This document shows positions 40,446 through 50,144 of a DNA stretch of 64,000 nt, one piece after another. This stretch comes from Gracilaria gracilis (Eukaryota; Rhodophyta; Florideophyceae; Gracilariales; Gracilariaceae), in the NCBI GenBank assembly GCA_030374805.1, contig JARGSG010000025.1:806001-870000 (forward strand), read 5' to 3'. The position numbers were made by a program, and so were the translations under genes. How positions within the stretch are numbered: the stretch's first letter is position 1; every line of letters starts with the position of its first letter. Below the pieces are notes generated by a model. It was given only the letters and a program-made list of their open reading frames with translations. It was not told the origin of the DNA and made no database searches.

Positions 40446-41860
40446 GGTGCGGCGGGCCAGGAATGAAAGGGGGGGAGGGAAGGGGAGAGCGGGGGTGGGT
40501 GGGGGTGGGTGGGGGGGGGGGATGAAGAGAGAGAGAGGAGGTGGAAGTAGGGGTGCTGCTGAGGTGTTGGAGACGTGGGAGAGGTGGCAGTGGCAGTTGG
40601 GGAGGGGGGTGGGCAGTTGGGCGGCGGAAGTTGAGCGTGGGTTGGGATGGAGGAGCGGAGTGGGGACGGGGGGGAACGAGGGCGGACGCGCAGGCGGTGA
40701 ACAGCGCATTATCTAGAGCTCTTTAAGAGCGTGCGGTGCGGCGGAGACGCGCGGCGGCTGTGTGGCACAGTGCGATGTGGTGGCGCAGCGCGCTTGCGTG
40801 CGCGTGGCGCGTGGCCGCCACGCGCGCCGCGCGCTGCGATTGTGCCGGCGCTGTGGTACGTGCGCCGCCGCCGCGCTGATTGGACAGCGCCTTCGTGCTC
40901 GCGCGTGCGCGCCCGCCGCGCGCGCCACCGGAAAGCGCTTACTGTGTAAGACGCGCCGCTGCCGAGGGTTTTGAACTGGCGGCTGATCGCATTTCCAAGC
41001 ACGTGAGCGCATTGCTGGCGCGTGGTGCCGCGCGCGTCGCGCGCGCGGAGCTGCCGCTGTGGCGCGCTGCCGCGGCGCGCGCGCGCCGGCCGCTGTGGCG
41101 GGCACAGCGGATGTTGGGGGGGGGGAGGGAGGGAGGGGGGGAGGGGGAGGGGTGGGGTGGGGGGATAGCGCCGTCGTCGTTGCGCGCGCGCGCTGCGCTT
41201 GAGCACAAACCCCCAGGGTTTGGCGTGCGGCCCAGCTGAGCCGCGGGTCTTGAGAGGGGGCGACGCCGTCGCGTGTTGGCGCTTGACGTCATTGCTTTGG
41301 GTGCTGCTATCAGCGCTTCGCAGCCAAGGGTATCTATGGCGCGGCGGCGCGCACCGCGCGCAGATCAGGAGCGCCGCCGACGCCGCCGCGCGCGTCCATC
41401 ACGCATGTCGACGCGCCGCTCTCGAACCCTATCATAGATACCACCTGCATGCGCTGTACGTGTACTGTAGACTATCTCTCTAAAGGCGCGCCGTCAGCTC
41501 TTGGAAAACAGCCACTCGCAACTTGCACACCGGTGCATCTAAATCGCAGCTTCCGTGCTGCGCCGTGGTCCACAATTCTCTGCGCGCTGTCCACGTGTTT
41601 TTCTTTTTTGTCAATCATTCATTCATTCTCATCTTCTTTGTGTTGTGCTCCGTCGTCGTCGTCGCTCTGCGCCCACCGTTCGCTTTGCTACGATTTGCTT
41701 CGCTTCGTTCCGATTCGCTCCGCTTCGCTTCGCTCAGATTCGCTCCGCCCCGCTCAGATTTGCTCCGCCCCGATTCGCTGCGCCCCGTTTCGCTCCGCTC
41801 CGCTTCGCGTCGCCTTGTGCGTGTGCGTGTTGAGCGCTGCGCGTGCCAATTCTGGCCACC
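40446..41860. other. Divergent upstream region, C2H2 / cysteinyl-tRNA synthetase
   Basis: A 1.4-kb, very GC- and CpG-rich region between head-to-head genes. It contains G-rich tracts at 40466-40532 and 41112-41165 that could form G-quadruplexes, the motif TGTACGTGTACTGTA (41455-41469), and a repetitive pyrimidine-rich leader before the synthetase start. Confidence 0.55.
41690..41815 (+). repeat. Degenerate TTCGCTCCG-type repeat in the CysRS leader
   Basis: About 125 bp built from imperfect copies of CGCTTCGCTCCG / GATTCGCTCCGC units, ending 45 bp before the start codon. Very likely transcribed as 5' UTR (inference). Confidence 0.8.
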
Positions 41861-43852
41861 ATGGCAACGCGCGCGAACGAACCATCGCCTACCCCCGTGC
41901 GCAGTAACAACTATCCGTGGTACGGCCCCACGCACCTTTCCGAGGCCAAGCTCAACGTCTTCAACTCCTTCACGGCCACCAAGCTACCGTTCGTCCCCAA
42001 TGATTCCGAGTCCAACAGTCTCACGTGGTACATTTGTGGCCCCACTGTATACGATTCTGCACACGTCGGTCATGCGTCCAACTACGTCCGCTTCGACATT
42101 GTGCGTCGCATTCTCGCCCACTACTTTTCGTATGACGTCCGCGTGCAGATGAATATCACCGATATTGACGACAAGATTATAAACAGGGCCAATCAACGCG
42201 CAATCCCATTTCACCAGCTCGCTCGCCACTATGAGGCCGAATTCATGCGCGACATGGATTCGCTCAACGTCCTGCGTCCGCATTACATCACCCGCGTCTC
42301 CGAGTACGTGCCAGAGACCGTCGCTTACATAGCCCAGATCATTCAAAACGGCTTTGCGTATGTTAGTGAAGGCTCCGTTTACTTTGACACCACTGCATTT
42401 GTCGGCGCGGGCCATGACTACGGCAAGCTCGAGCCCAAGTCCGTGGGAAATGAGCAGCTCATTGCGGAGGGCGAGGGAGCGCTAACCGCCGCAGATGACG
42501 CTATTAAGCAGCAGAAAAAGGCGCCCGGAGACTTTGCACTGTGGAAGAACAGCAAGCCGGGTGAGCCTCACTGGCAGTCGCCGTGGGGACTGGGCCGCCC
42601 TGGTTGGCATATCGAGTGCTCCGCCATGGCCTCCACCGTGCTGGGCCCCGTCATCGACATCCACGTCGGCGGTGAAGATCTGCGTTTTCCGCACCACTCC
42701 AATGAGGTGGCGCAGGCAGAGGCCTATCATAACAGCCATCAATGGGTCAACTACTTTTTGCACTCGGGCCATCTGCATATCGAGGGCTTGAAGATGTCCA
42801 AGTCGCTCAAGAACTTTATTACCATTGAAAACTGGTTGAAGAGATACAATGCCCGACAGATTCGTCTTGCCTTTCTAGGTCATCGCTACAATGCGCCGAT
42901 GAATTATACCGATCATGGCATGGAGGAGGCCATCAACCTAGATAGAACCTTCATCGACTTTTTCGGTGCGCTCAAGGCTACTCTGCGCGACATCTCAAAG
43001 TGCGATGTGCAGACAAGGCAACTGCGGCCCCATGAGTTGGAGACAGAGCTTTTCGCCGAGTTGAGTCGCTGCCAACAATCTGTTCATGCCTATTTAGCCG
43101 ATAACTTTGATACGCCTGGAGCATTGCGTGAGCTCCAGAACCTCGTGCGCTCTACCAACGCGTATATAGCCTCGCAGGGGGAAAAAGCCAACGAGCTGTT
43201 GCTTGAAAGTGTAGGGCGGTATATCACAAGGATGTTCAAAGTGTTTGGGCTGGTGATAGGTGGTGGTGACATAGGCTATGGTGAGGACGCGTCTGCAGGA
43301 GGGCAATCAAGGGAAACGGTTCTCAGTCCCGTTCTTGACGCTTTTTGCCAGTTTCGTGATAAGATTAGGCAGACGGCACGCGGCGACAGGTCTGAGGCTA
43401 TTGGTAAGATACTTTCCCTTTGTGATGCAGTAAGGGATGAAGTGTTGCCACCTTTGGGAGTGAGACTTGAGGATCGTGGTGTGGAGCAGTCTTCCATGTG
43501 GAAGCTGGAGGATGCCGCCTCGCTTGTTATGGAGATTCAACGGAAGAAGGAGGCAGAGCAGAAACGAAGGGAGGAAAAGGCTAGACAGAAGGCAGCGCGA
43601 GAAGCCAAGCTTAGGGAAGAGCTGGAAAAGGGAAAGGTATCTCCTGACAACATGTTCCGCGAGGGAGAGTATGCTGGCAAGTATGCAGAGTATGATGAAA
43701 GTGGAATGCCGACCAAGGATAGTGAGGGAAAGGCGTTGGCCAAGTCTGCGCTCAAGGGGCTAGCAAAAGCCAGGTCACGGCAGAAAAAACTCCATGACAA
43801 ATACCTTGCTTCTGTTGCAGCCATTCCTGAGAATGGAAGTTTGCCTTCCTGA
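41861..43852 (+). CDS. CARS: Cysteinyl-tRNA synthetase
   Basis: A 663-residue class I aminoacyl-tRNA synthetase charging tRNA-Cys. Seen: [14 protein letters not shown] with the first zinc cysteine and the HIGH-type motif (near residues 59-72), [10 protein letters not shown], the second zinc cysteine in HIECSAM, the HHSNE zinc histidine region, and KMSKSLKNF (near 311). The C-terminal 100 residues are a Lys/Glu/Arg-rich extension ([22 protein letters not shown]), as in eukaryotic cytosolic enzymes. The ATG at 41861 lies in an ideal eukaryotic context (GCCACCATGG); the frame is open slightly upstream only from a GTG. No targeting peptide is obvious, so a cytosolic role is likely. Confidence 0.96.
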   Translation: MATRANEPSPTPVRSNNYPWYGPTHLSEAKLNVFNSFTATKLPFVPNDSESNSLTWYICGPTVYDSAHVGHASNYVRFDIVRRILAHYFSYDVRVQMNITDIDDKIINRANQRAIPFHQLARHYEAEFMRDMDSLNVLRPHYITRVSEYVPETVAYIAQIIQNGFAYVSEGSVYFDTTAFVGAGHDYGKLEPKSVGNEQLIAEGEGALTAADDAIKQQKKAPGDFALWKNSKPGEPHWQSPWGLGRPGWHIECSAMASTVLGPVIDIHVGGEDLRFPHHSNEVAQAEAYHNSHQWVNYFLHSGHLHIEGLKMSKSLKNFITIENWLKRYNARQIRLAFLGHRYNAPMNYTDHGMEEAINLDRTFIDFFGALKATLRDISKCDVQTRQLRPHELETELFAELSRCQQSVHAYLADNFDTPGALRELQNLVRSTNAYIASQGEKANELLLESVGRYITRMFKVFGLVIGGGDIGYGEDASAGGQSRETVLSPVLDAFCQFRDKIRQTARGDRSEAIGKILSLCDAVRDEVLPPLGVRLEDRGVEQSSMWKLEDAASLVMEIQRKKEAEQKRREEKARQKAAREAKLREELEKGKVSPDNMFREGEYAGKYAEYDESGMPTKDSEGKALAKSALKGLAKARSRQKKLHDKYLASVAAIPENGSLPS

Positions 43853-45815
43853 CAATGGGCTGAGAAATAGCAGTCCTGGTGCGATGAATCGCGATACGAG
43901 GCACAGTGCAGATTATAACCTAGGGGCCCGGTGTAAATCACTGCTCAACTAAACTACATGTAGAAAGCAACTTGTAAACCATCGATAGAATAACTGAGGA
44001 CAATCTTTTGCCTTGGACCGCTATGGTTCAGCTCGGCCCGGTTGATAACTAATACTCATCATGAGTGATGATCAATGAAACATTTGTTCTTGGGGCGCCG
44101 AGTTGCAAACCCTTGGGCTTACCAGGCCCGTGCTATGCGTTCCAGCTTCAACCTTTGGTCATGCATTTGCGTGGACAGGTGCAACAGCTCCGATTTGGAG
44201 GAGCATTCTTTGTTCGAAAATGGCACACCCAATGATAAAAGAACCCTGGGCTCAGCCAAGCAGAAGCACAGCGTCCGAAACCCTAGAGAGAAAAGTAAGG
44301 GTGGCATTTTCTGGAAGGTGAGCGCCGGACCAATTCCAATGCGTTCAATGTCAGTGGTGGTGGGGTGAGCGGCTGTCGTGGGCTCTGAAAGCTGGCACTC
44401 ACGCTCGGGCCGAGCGGCTCGCCCTAGCCTTAGATACACAGGGTGTACGTTTACTACACTTTTCGGTGGGTGAGGAAGAAATCTGGCTGAGGAAGACAGT
44501 ACGAGAGAAGACAGTGGTATCTCATTATCTCCAACAGCATGGCCTCGCTTTTACGCTTTCATATAATAAGTGCAGAAACAATTTCTTCGAATGGGTGTCC
44601 TCCAGATTTACGTACGGCCGGAGCTGGACCCCAACGAAGGTTAGCGCTCCCGCGTCCTGTGTCGTTCACAAGTTTGAGTTCGACGCTTTCAGGGGTTTCT
44701 CCTCCTGTAGTGACGTCAGATACGGTAAATTATGTGGCAACTAGCGACCTTTAAACCATTCGTCCACCTCAAAGAAAATCCCATGGCCCTATTTTGGAAG
44801 ACTCCTTGACGTGGTGGCTCGCAATCGATTGCGTCAGAAATTGATTCAAAGCGCCAACGGATATTGTCCATCAAACAGAGAGTTCGTAATAAGTTTTTTT
44901 TTCATCAGTTGTGATTGTAGTGTCCAATTGCAATCGCGGTTGGTAGATATGTCAAGCGCAGTCGCCACCGCAATCGCAGACGCAATCGGTTGCCATCAAA
45001 TTGGTTTCACCCCTGGTGGGAGTTTCATCAGTAGTTGACTTTTCAGTGCGTTGTGAAATGGCTGATGAAGAATCGAGAATGTGCCATGGATCCCAGTTCT
45101 TGGCTCGTTCTCATATATACCTTCTTTCAATAGTTTGGCGTGAAATGCAGCTTCGTGCAAGCCCTTTCTTTGATGCGTTGATCAAAGAACATAACCTCTG
45201 AATAGACTTGCAGAAGGGCGCGTATCTACATTAATTTTGCTGCTCGCTTGGCATGTTGATGCGATCAGCAAGACTCAATGTTAAGCTCACACCGACACGA
45301 GGTTTTCGTCCGAGCATGAGAACTATAAAGGGGTAAACTTTACAGGTAGCGGTAATTCCGAAGGTAGGACAACCAAACTTTTGAAGCCATTTTTCACACT
45401 TTCGGGCATGGTATCCTACGTTACCTTCGCTGTTCACATCCGCCACGTGCGGGCACAAAGCCTCTCACGTGTGAAGTTATAAAATTATCACGGCCATGTC
45501 ACAGAGTACTGTAGAGCGATTGTCACGGAGCGTGACATCATTTTGGCCTTCACAGTTGTCCACGAGCACACATGGACACCACTGAAAGCAAGTCGGTTGG
45601 TGCAGGTTCCAACTCTTCACTTCACAGTGTGAAGTTCACACTGCAGACTGCCTTCGATAGATATAGATAGATAGCTCCCAAGCAAGGCAATTTCTTACCA
45701 TTCGTCGCACTTAGACCCCCCCCATTAGTTGGGAGTTCGCGTGTTCGCTGGAACTTGAAGGCTCGCGCTCCAGGCAACTCGTCCTCGCACCAGAGACCCC
45801 TTAATCCGAGCGAAA
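43853..45815. other. Intergenic region between CysRS and RPT1
   Basis: A 2-kb region. I saw no gene with domain support. It contains CCGAAGGTA near 45358-45366, a half-match to the palindrome set about 450 bp before RPT1, and a short (GATA)n run near 45658-45674. Confidence 0.5.
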
Positions 45816-47090
45816 ATGGTTGCAGAGGAAGAGAAAAAAGACGACGCTCCGATCCAGACCCTGGATGAGGGTGACATCGCTCTCTTAAAAACCTACGGCC
45901 TCGGTCCATATTCACTCGCTATCAAGAAACTTGAGAAGGAAGTCAAAGAAAAGGCGAAGCAGGTCGACGAACTATGTGGCATCAAAGAGTCGGACACAGG
46001 TCTGGCACCTCCTTCACAGTGGGATCTGGTCAAAGATCGTCAGAACATTGTTGAAGAGCAGCCCCTGCAGGTTGCTCGATGCACCAAAATCATCAGCCAA
46101 GAAGGCGAAGAGGCCAAGTATGTTATCAATATCAAACAAATGGCCAAATTTGTTGTCAGCTTAGGGGAGCGCGTCGCTCCCACTGACATTGAGGAAGGCA
46201 TGCGCGTTGGCGTCGATCGCAACAAGTATCAAATCCAAATTCCGCTTCCTCCGAAGATTGATGCATCGGTCACTATGATGACAGTCGAGGAGAAACCTGA
46301 CGTGACTTACAATGATGTTGGAGGTTGCAAAGAAGCCATCGATCGCATTCGAGAGGTTGTTGAGCTACCCCTGCTTAATCCAGAAAAGTTTGTTGCGCTA
46401 GGTATCGACCCGCCTAAAGGTGTACTTCTCTACGGTCCACCTGGGACGGGAAAGACTCTTCTCGCGCGAGCTGTCGCCAACAGAACGGATGCGTGCTTTA
46501 TTCGCGTTATCGGTTCCGAACTTGTGCAGAAATACACTGGTGAAGGAGCTCGTATGGTGCGAGAGTTATTTGAACTTGCGAGAACAAAGCGTGCTTGTAT
46601 TGTATTCTTCGATGAGATTGACGCTATTGGTGGCGCTCGATTTGATGATGGCCAGGGTGGGGACAATGAAGTGCAACGTACTATGTTGGAAATTCTAAAC
46701 CAGTTGGATGGTTTCAGCGCGAGAGGTAACATTAAGGTTCTAATGGCAACGAACAGACCTGATACTCTGGATCCTGCGCTGCTGCGACCAGGTCGCCTTG
46801 ATCGTAAGATCGAAGTTGGGCTTCCTGATCTCGAGGGAAGAACTCAGATTTTCAAGATTCACGGGAGGTCTATCAACTGCGAGCGAGACATCCGATGGGA
46901 TTTGCTTGCTCGTCTTTGTCCTAATGCCACAGGTGCCGACATTCGCTCAGTGTGCACCGAGGCTGGCATGTTTGCCATTCGAGCACGTCGCAAGACGGTG
47001 ACAGAAAAGGACTTTCTCGAATCTATCGCAAAGGTTATTCAGGGATATGCAAAGTTCAGCGCGACAGCAAAGTATCTTGTGTACAATTAG
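45816..47090 (+). CDS. RPT1: 26S proteasome AAA-ATPase subunit RPT1 (PSMC2)
   Basis: A 424-residue AAA ATPase of the 19S regulatory base, which unfolds ubiquitylated substrates and threads them into the 20S core. Seen: N-terminal coiled coil ([18 protein letters not shown]), OB domain, Walker [16 protein letters not shown] (near 207), pore loop, Walker [13 protein letters not shown] (near 263), the second region of homology ([21 protein letters not shown]) and a C terminus [14 protein letters not shown]. That C terminus is the RPT1-specific ending and distinguishes it from RPT2-6. Length matches the family. ATG at 45816. Confidence 0.96.
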   Translation: MVAEEEKKDDAPIQTLDEGDIALLKTYGLGPYSLAIKKLEKEVKEKAKQVDELCGIKESDTGLAPPSQWDLVKDRQNIVEEQPLQVARCTKIISQEGEEAKYVINIKQMAKFVVSLGERVAPTDIEEGMRVGVDRNKYQIQIPLPPKIDASVTMMTVEEKPDVTYNDVGGCKEAIDRIREVVELPLLNPEKFVALGIDPPKGVLLYGPPGTGKTLLARAVANRTDACFIRVIGSELVQKYTGEGARMVRELFELARTKRACIVFFDEIDAIGGARFDDGQGGDNEVQRTMLEILNQLDGFSARGNIKVLMATNRPDTLDPALLRPGRLDRKIEVGLPDLEGRTQIFKIHGRSINCERDIRWDLLARLCPNATGADIRSVCTEAGMFAIRARRKTVTEKDFLESIAKVIQGYAKFSATAKYLVYN

Positions 47091-47273
47091 TTATTCCTGT
47101 TTATGCAAGTTGCTATCAACAAAATATTGCCGAGATATCCGAACTTGTTTCTGTCCTCTCTACATTGGTGACTCTAATGTATCGCATGGCGACGGCGCCA
47201 ATAATACACCCAAGAGCATGGAGGAAATCGATTCGAGATACCAGTCGATTTCTCTCTTCGCGCAGTTCAAAGG
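47091..47273. other. Short convergent 3' gap
   Basis: A 183-bp gap between the stop codons of RPT1 and the USP22-like gene. It must hold both 3' ends; transcripts probably overlap. Confidence 0.6.
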
Positions 47274-49433
47274 CTAGAATTGCACATTTGGGAAGCGTTG
47301 TACGTAGAACACTAGATATGCCTCTTCACTGCGAATTATTTCCCCAACCTCAGCAATTCTGCTGACTTTCTCGTCATCACATCGAAACCATTCCCCCTGC
47401 CTTCGTATAATAGAAGTGTAGTGTCCGCTATCTATCCGACCGTTGTGATTAACAACCGCGAATAGATCGTAGACTGCGTCATTATTAGGACGGACTATCA
47501 TCTGTGGTGATTTGGGTACCTCTGGCTTATCATGCGGTGGATCTGTCGTGCTTGACAGTGCTGTTGTCATCGCTTGTTGGGCAGAAACTCCTTCCCGCCT
47601 TCGCAACACCTCAGAGGTCTGAAACGGAGACAAGTCTAGACCGTCTGCTGGAAATTCCACAGGAGTATCAATTTTCACCATTTCACTTCTTCTTATGCTG
47701 GCGAATGACTGTTCAAATCGCTTAAAGTGAAAGCAAACAATAGGTGGCAGAGTTCTTATGCTCATTTGTTTCAAAGATTCCTGCCTTCTATTACAATTCA
47801 TGCAATGCATCTTAGAAGACGACCCAAGCAGTTCTGGTTCGGTAAACCTCGAGAGACACTCACGAAGAGTATTTGCTACGTCCATATCGTCGCCTTCGCC
47901 ACTTGAGTTGTTCGCGTCATGAGATGACCTGCTGCCAGAAGTATTCTGAGAGCCATGATCACCCCTTTGATCAACTCTGCTTCGCGGTCCAGAGCGATCG
48001 GTACTGGTTGGAGCTAACGACTTTTGCGCAGAGCTGCCACCACTGTTTTGAGAATCCAACGCTGGAGATGGCGCTCTGCTTCGCCTAGTGGATGCCGGCT
48101 TGATGAGCTTATCAACATCCAAGGATATATCATAGAACCGTTCTAACGTGGGCGAGCTGTTTCCACAAATGCGGCAAATAACGTCAGACTGCAAAGTTCC
48201 ACTGAACAAGCTCTGAACAATGCTGGTGGTCGAATGGATAGAGAGAAGGCTTGCTTTGGAAAACACTCCATCACGATCCGCTCTGACGTTTGTAACCGGG
48301 CTTACAGGACTAAGTTTGCGCCTCGAATCAGAAGAACCTCGCTTTGGAGTAGTTGAGAGCTCGTTCTTCGACGGATCCGTTTTTTGTTTGGCCCTTTCAG
48401 GGAACTTTTCATGGCGACAGTGGGCATTTAGAACATTCAGAGCAGCTATCAAGAACTCATGTGCGTCGTGCTGCGCATAAGTTGCAAGGTGTTCTGCATT
48501 TCTCCACATGATGTCTAGAACGGATTGCGGAACGAGAAACGGCACTTGCAAGGATGCCGACGACTGGCCATTCTTCTCTTTTGGTGGAACGGCCTCGATC
48601 GTAAATGTAGAGTCACATACTAGCTTGTCAATTGCGCACGCTAAACAATCGGATTTTGTTTTTGTTTTGCAGTAGGGTCTGTGTTCATCGGCCAGGAAGA
48701 ATCTGCGAAGAGGGGGTGCGTTAAGGAAAGCCTGCAACACCGAATTCATATAGCAAGAGTTTCCCAGGTTGAACAGGCCTGCCGGTGGTCGAATTCCATT
48801 TCTTGGCTGGGTTAACATGACGGAATTGAGAGTTATATCGTTGAGTTCTTGATCCGAAGGAGTCCATTCTGATGGAGTGAGGAGTCGTCTCTTCTTGGAA
48901 CGATCTTTGATGTTCGAAAGCTGAAACACTGGACTGGTTTGAACTGGCGTGTCAAGAGGAGATATAGAAGAGGTAAAACGACGACGCTGGGCTCGGGCCA
49001 TGTATTTTTGCAAGCCTATTGCGCCATCAAGGTATCGGTTGAAGACGTAGTCGTTGCATTGGGCACAAAACAACTGCTGATGCTCGACAGAAAGATGAAG
49101 GAAGTGGTCCGTTGAACGAAAATGTTGGTAAAGATGGGTTTGATGATCCGGAAGAGAAGGCTGGTGGGCGGGTTTGTGGCTCTGTTCCAGGGTGGGAGCG
49201 AAGTGCGAATGAGCGACATTAAGGCACGACATGTAGACGCAATGCAGGCAGACGAAGACGTCCTGTGCGGCACTCAGCACGCAGTCTGGGTGCAGACATC
49301 TGGGGACGCTGCTATTGGCGATATCAGTCAGTGGGCGGTTGGCGGCGGAAAAGACGGACTCGGCTGCTCTCGACACTCGACGCAAGCCTTCTGCGTTGCA
49401 GATATTGGACAGGTGTGGGCAAAAAATTCGCAT
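47274..49433 (-). CDS. USP22/Ubp8-like ubiquitin hydrolase
   Basis: A 719-residue deubiquitinase with an N-terminal ZnF-UBP domain (about 45-125: CLHPDCV, FVCLHCVYMSC, HQQLFCAQCNDYVF) and a C-terminal USP fold. The Cys box is AGLFNLGNSCYMNSVLQAFL (near 222). The His box is NHNGRIDSGHYTSIIRR (near 669), with the closing YLVFYVQR. Zinc-ribbon cysteines are visible (ICRICGN and MHCMNCNRR). This layout is that of USP22/Ubp8, the SAGA-complex enzyme that removes ubiquitin from histone H2B; USP27X and USP51 share it. Two Ser-rich inserts enlarge the USP domain. Start ATG 49433. SAGA membership is inferred from domain order. Confidence 0.85.
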   Translation of the reverse strand: MRIFCPHLSNICNAEGLRRVSRAAESVFSAANRPLTDIANSSVPRCLHPDCVLSAAQDVFVCLHCVYMSCLNVAHSHFAPTLEQSHKPAHQPSLPDHQTHLYQHFRSTDHFLHLSVEHQQLFCAQCNDYVFNRYLDGAIGLQKYMARAQRRRFTSSISPLDTPVQTSPVFQLSNIKDRSKKRRLLTPSEWTPSDQELNDITLNSVMLTQPRNGIRPPAGLFNLGNSCYMNSVLQAFLNAPPLRRFFLADEHRPYCKTKTKSDCLACAIDKLVCDSTFTIEAVPPKEKNGQSSASLQVPFLVPQSVLDIMWRNAEHLATYAQHDAHEFLIAALNVLNAHCRHEKFPERAKQKTDPSKNELSTTPKRGSSDSRRKLSPVSPVTNVRADRDGVFSKASLLSIHSTTSIVQSLFSGTLQSDVICRICGNSSPTLERFYDISLDVDKLIKPASTRRSRAPSPALDSQNSGGSSAQKSLAPTSTDRSGPRSRVDQRGDHGSQNTSGSRSSHDANNSSGEGDDMDVANTLRECLSRFTEPELLGSSSKMHCMNCNRRQESLKQMSIRTLPPIVCFHFKRFEQSFASIRRSEMVKIDTPVEFPADGLDLSPFQTSEVLRRREGVSAQQAMTTALSSTTDPPHDKPEVPKSPQMIVRPNNDAVYDLFAVVNHNGRIDSGHYTSIIRRQGEWFRCDDEKVSRIAEVGEIIRSEEAYLVFYVQRFPNVQF

Positions 49434-49662
49434 GGAGGGAGGGGTGGTGCTCGGATGAATTAGTGGTTGGTATTCTCATCGCAGCGGCAGCACGAAACGA
49501 ATGGGCGGCTTTGATCAACCGTAGATAGCACTGGCTTATCACGGCCCGCAGCACGGCGTCTTGAGCGAGTCGGAAGTGCTTCTCGCTCGCGGAGACGCGG
49601 CGACAGAATGCGGGACAACGCTCCCCGCTACAGTATACTCTCTCCCCCCACGGCTCCAAATG

Positions 49663-49675
49663 GTACCGTCGGTAC
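49663..49675. promoter_or_regulatory. Palindrome GTACCGTCGGTAC
   Basis: Arms GTACCG/CGGTAC, central T; 230 bp upstream of the USP22-like start. Same class as GTACCGACGGTAC (26828-26840). Confidence 0.4.
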
Positions 49676-49819
49676 AGTATTTATTACCTTGATAAACGTT
49701 ATCTAATTGTGGGCATGTGTGCCTTTCGCCGCTGGCGGCTTGTGCTCCAGCAACGACAATGGCCACGTGTACGCGCTGGCAATGAAACGCAAACACGCAG
49801 CTCCACGCAAGCACCATCA

Positions 49820-49846
49820 TACCTTCGGTAGAACATACCGAAGGTA
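49820..49846. promoter_or_regulatory. Inverted pair TACCTTCGGTA / TACCGAAGGTA
   Basis: Two copies of the same 11-mer in opposite orientation, five bases apart, about 300 bp upstream of the GH47-like start. A paired arrangement also occurs at 59808-59830. Confidence 0.45.
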
Positions 49847-50144
49847 GGTTAAGCCAAGTGTTTACCTCCGTGGGTTGCCAATCGACTTTCTGCTCCCGCG
49901 CTGTGCATAATGGGTTTGCGATTCCTCTCTTTTGTTCTCCAGTTCAGAGCAGCATGCTCTGCTCCTTCAACACTGGAGCGATTCCCACAGTCTTTTGTCC
50001 CATGAGATTGGACCAAAAACAATGTCGATATGGCCGCCATTTGTACAATACCGCCATTACACTCTTTCTCCAAGCTTTATCTTGACGCTGCCAACTCCCC
50101 TCCTGCTCTTTCGTTGCCATGTCACGCCTCTTATCGGCTGAAAC

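Larger units (their letters stand above)
49434..50144. other. Divergent upstream region, USP22-like / GH47-like
   Basis: A 711-bp region between head-to-head starts with three palindromic motifs (49663-49675, 49820-49830, 49836-49846). Confidence 0.55.

Noticed and set aside
44075-44744. Several 90-100 codon frames between CysRS and RPT1
   Set aside because: They overlap one another, have no domain similarity and mixed composition; treated as chance.
45231-45458. Minus-strand frame with a faint resemblance to piggyBac transposase
   Set aside because: Only a loose pattern (VYPFIV...GVSLTLSLAD) without catalytic aspartates; too weak to call.
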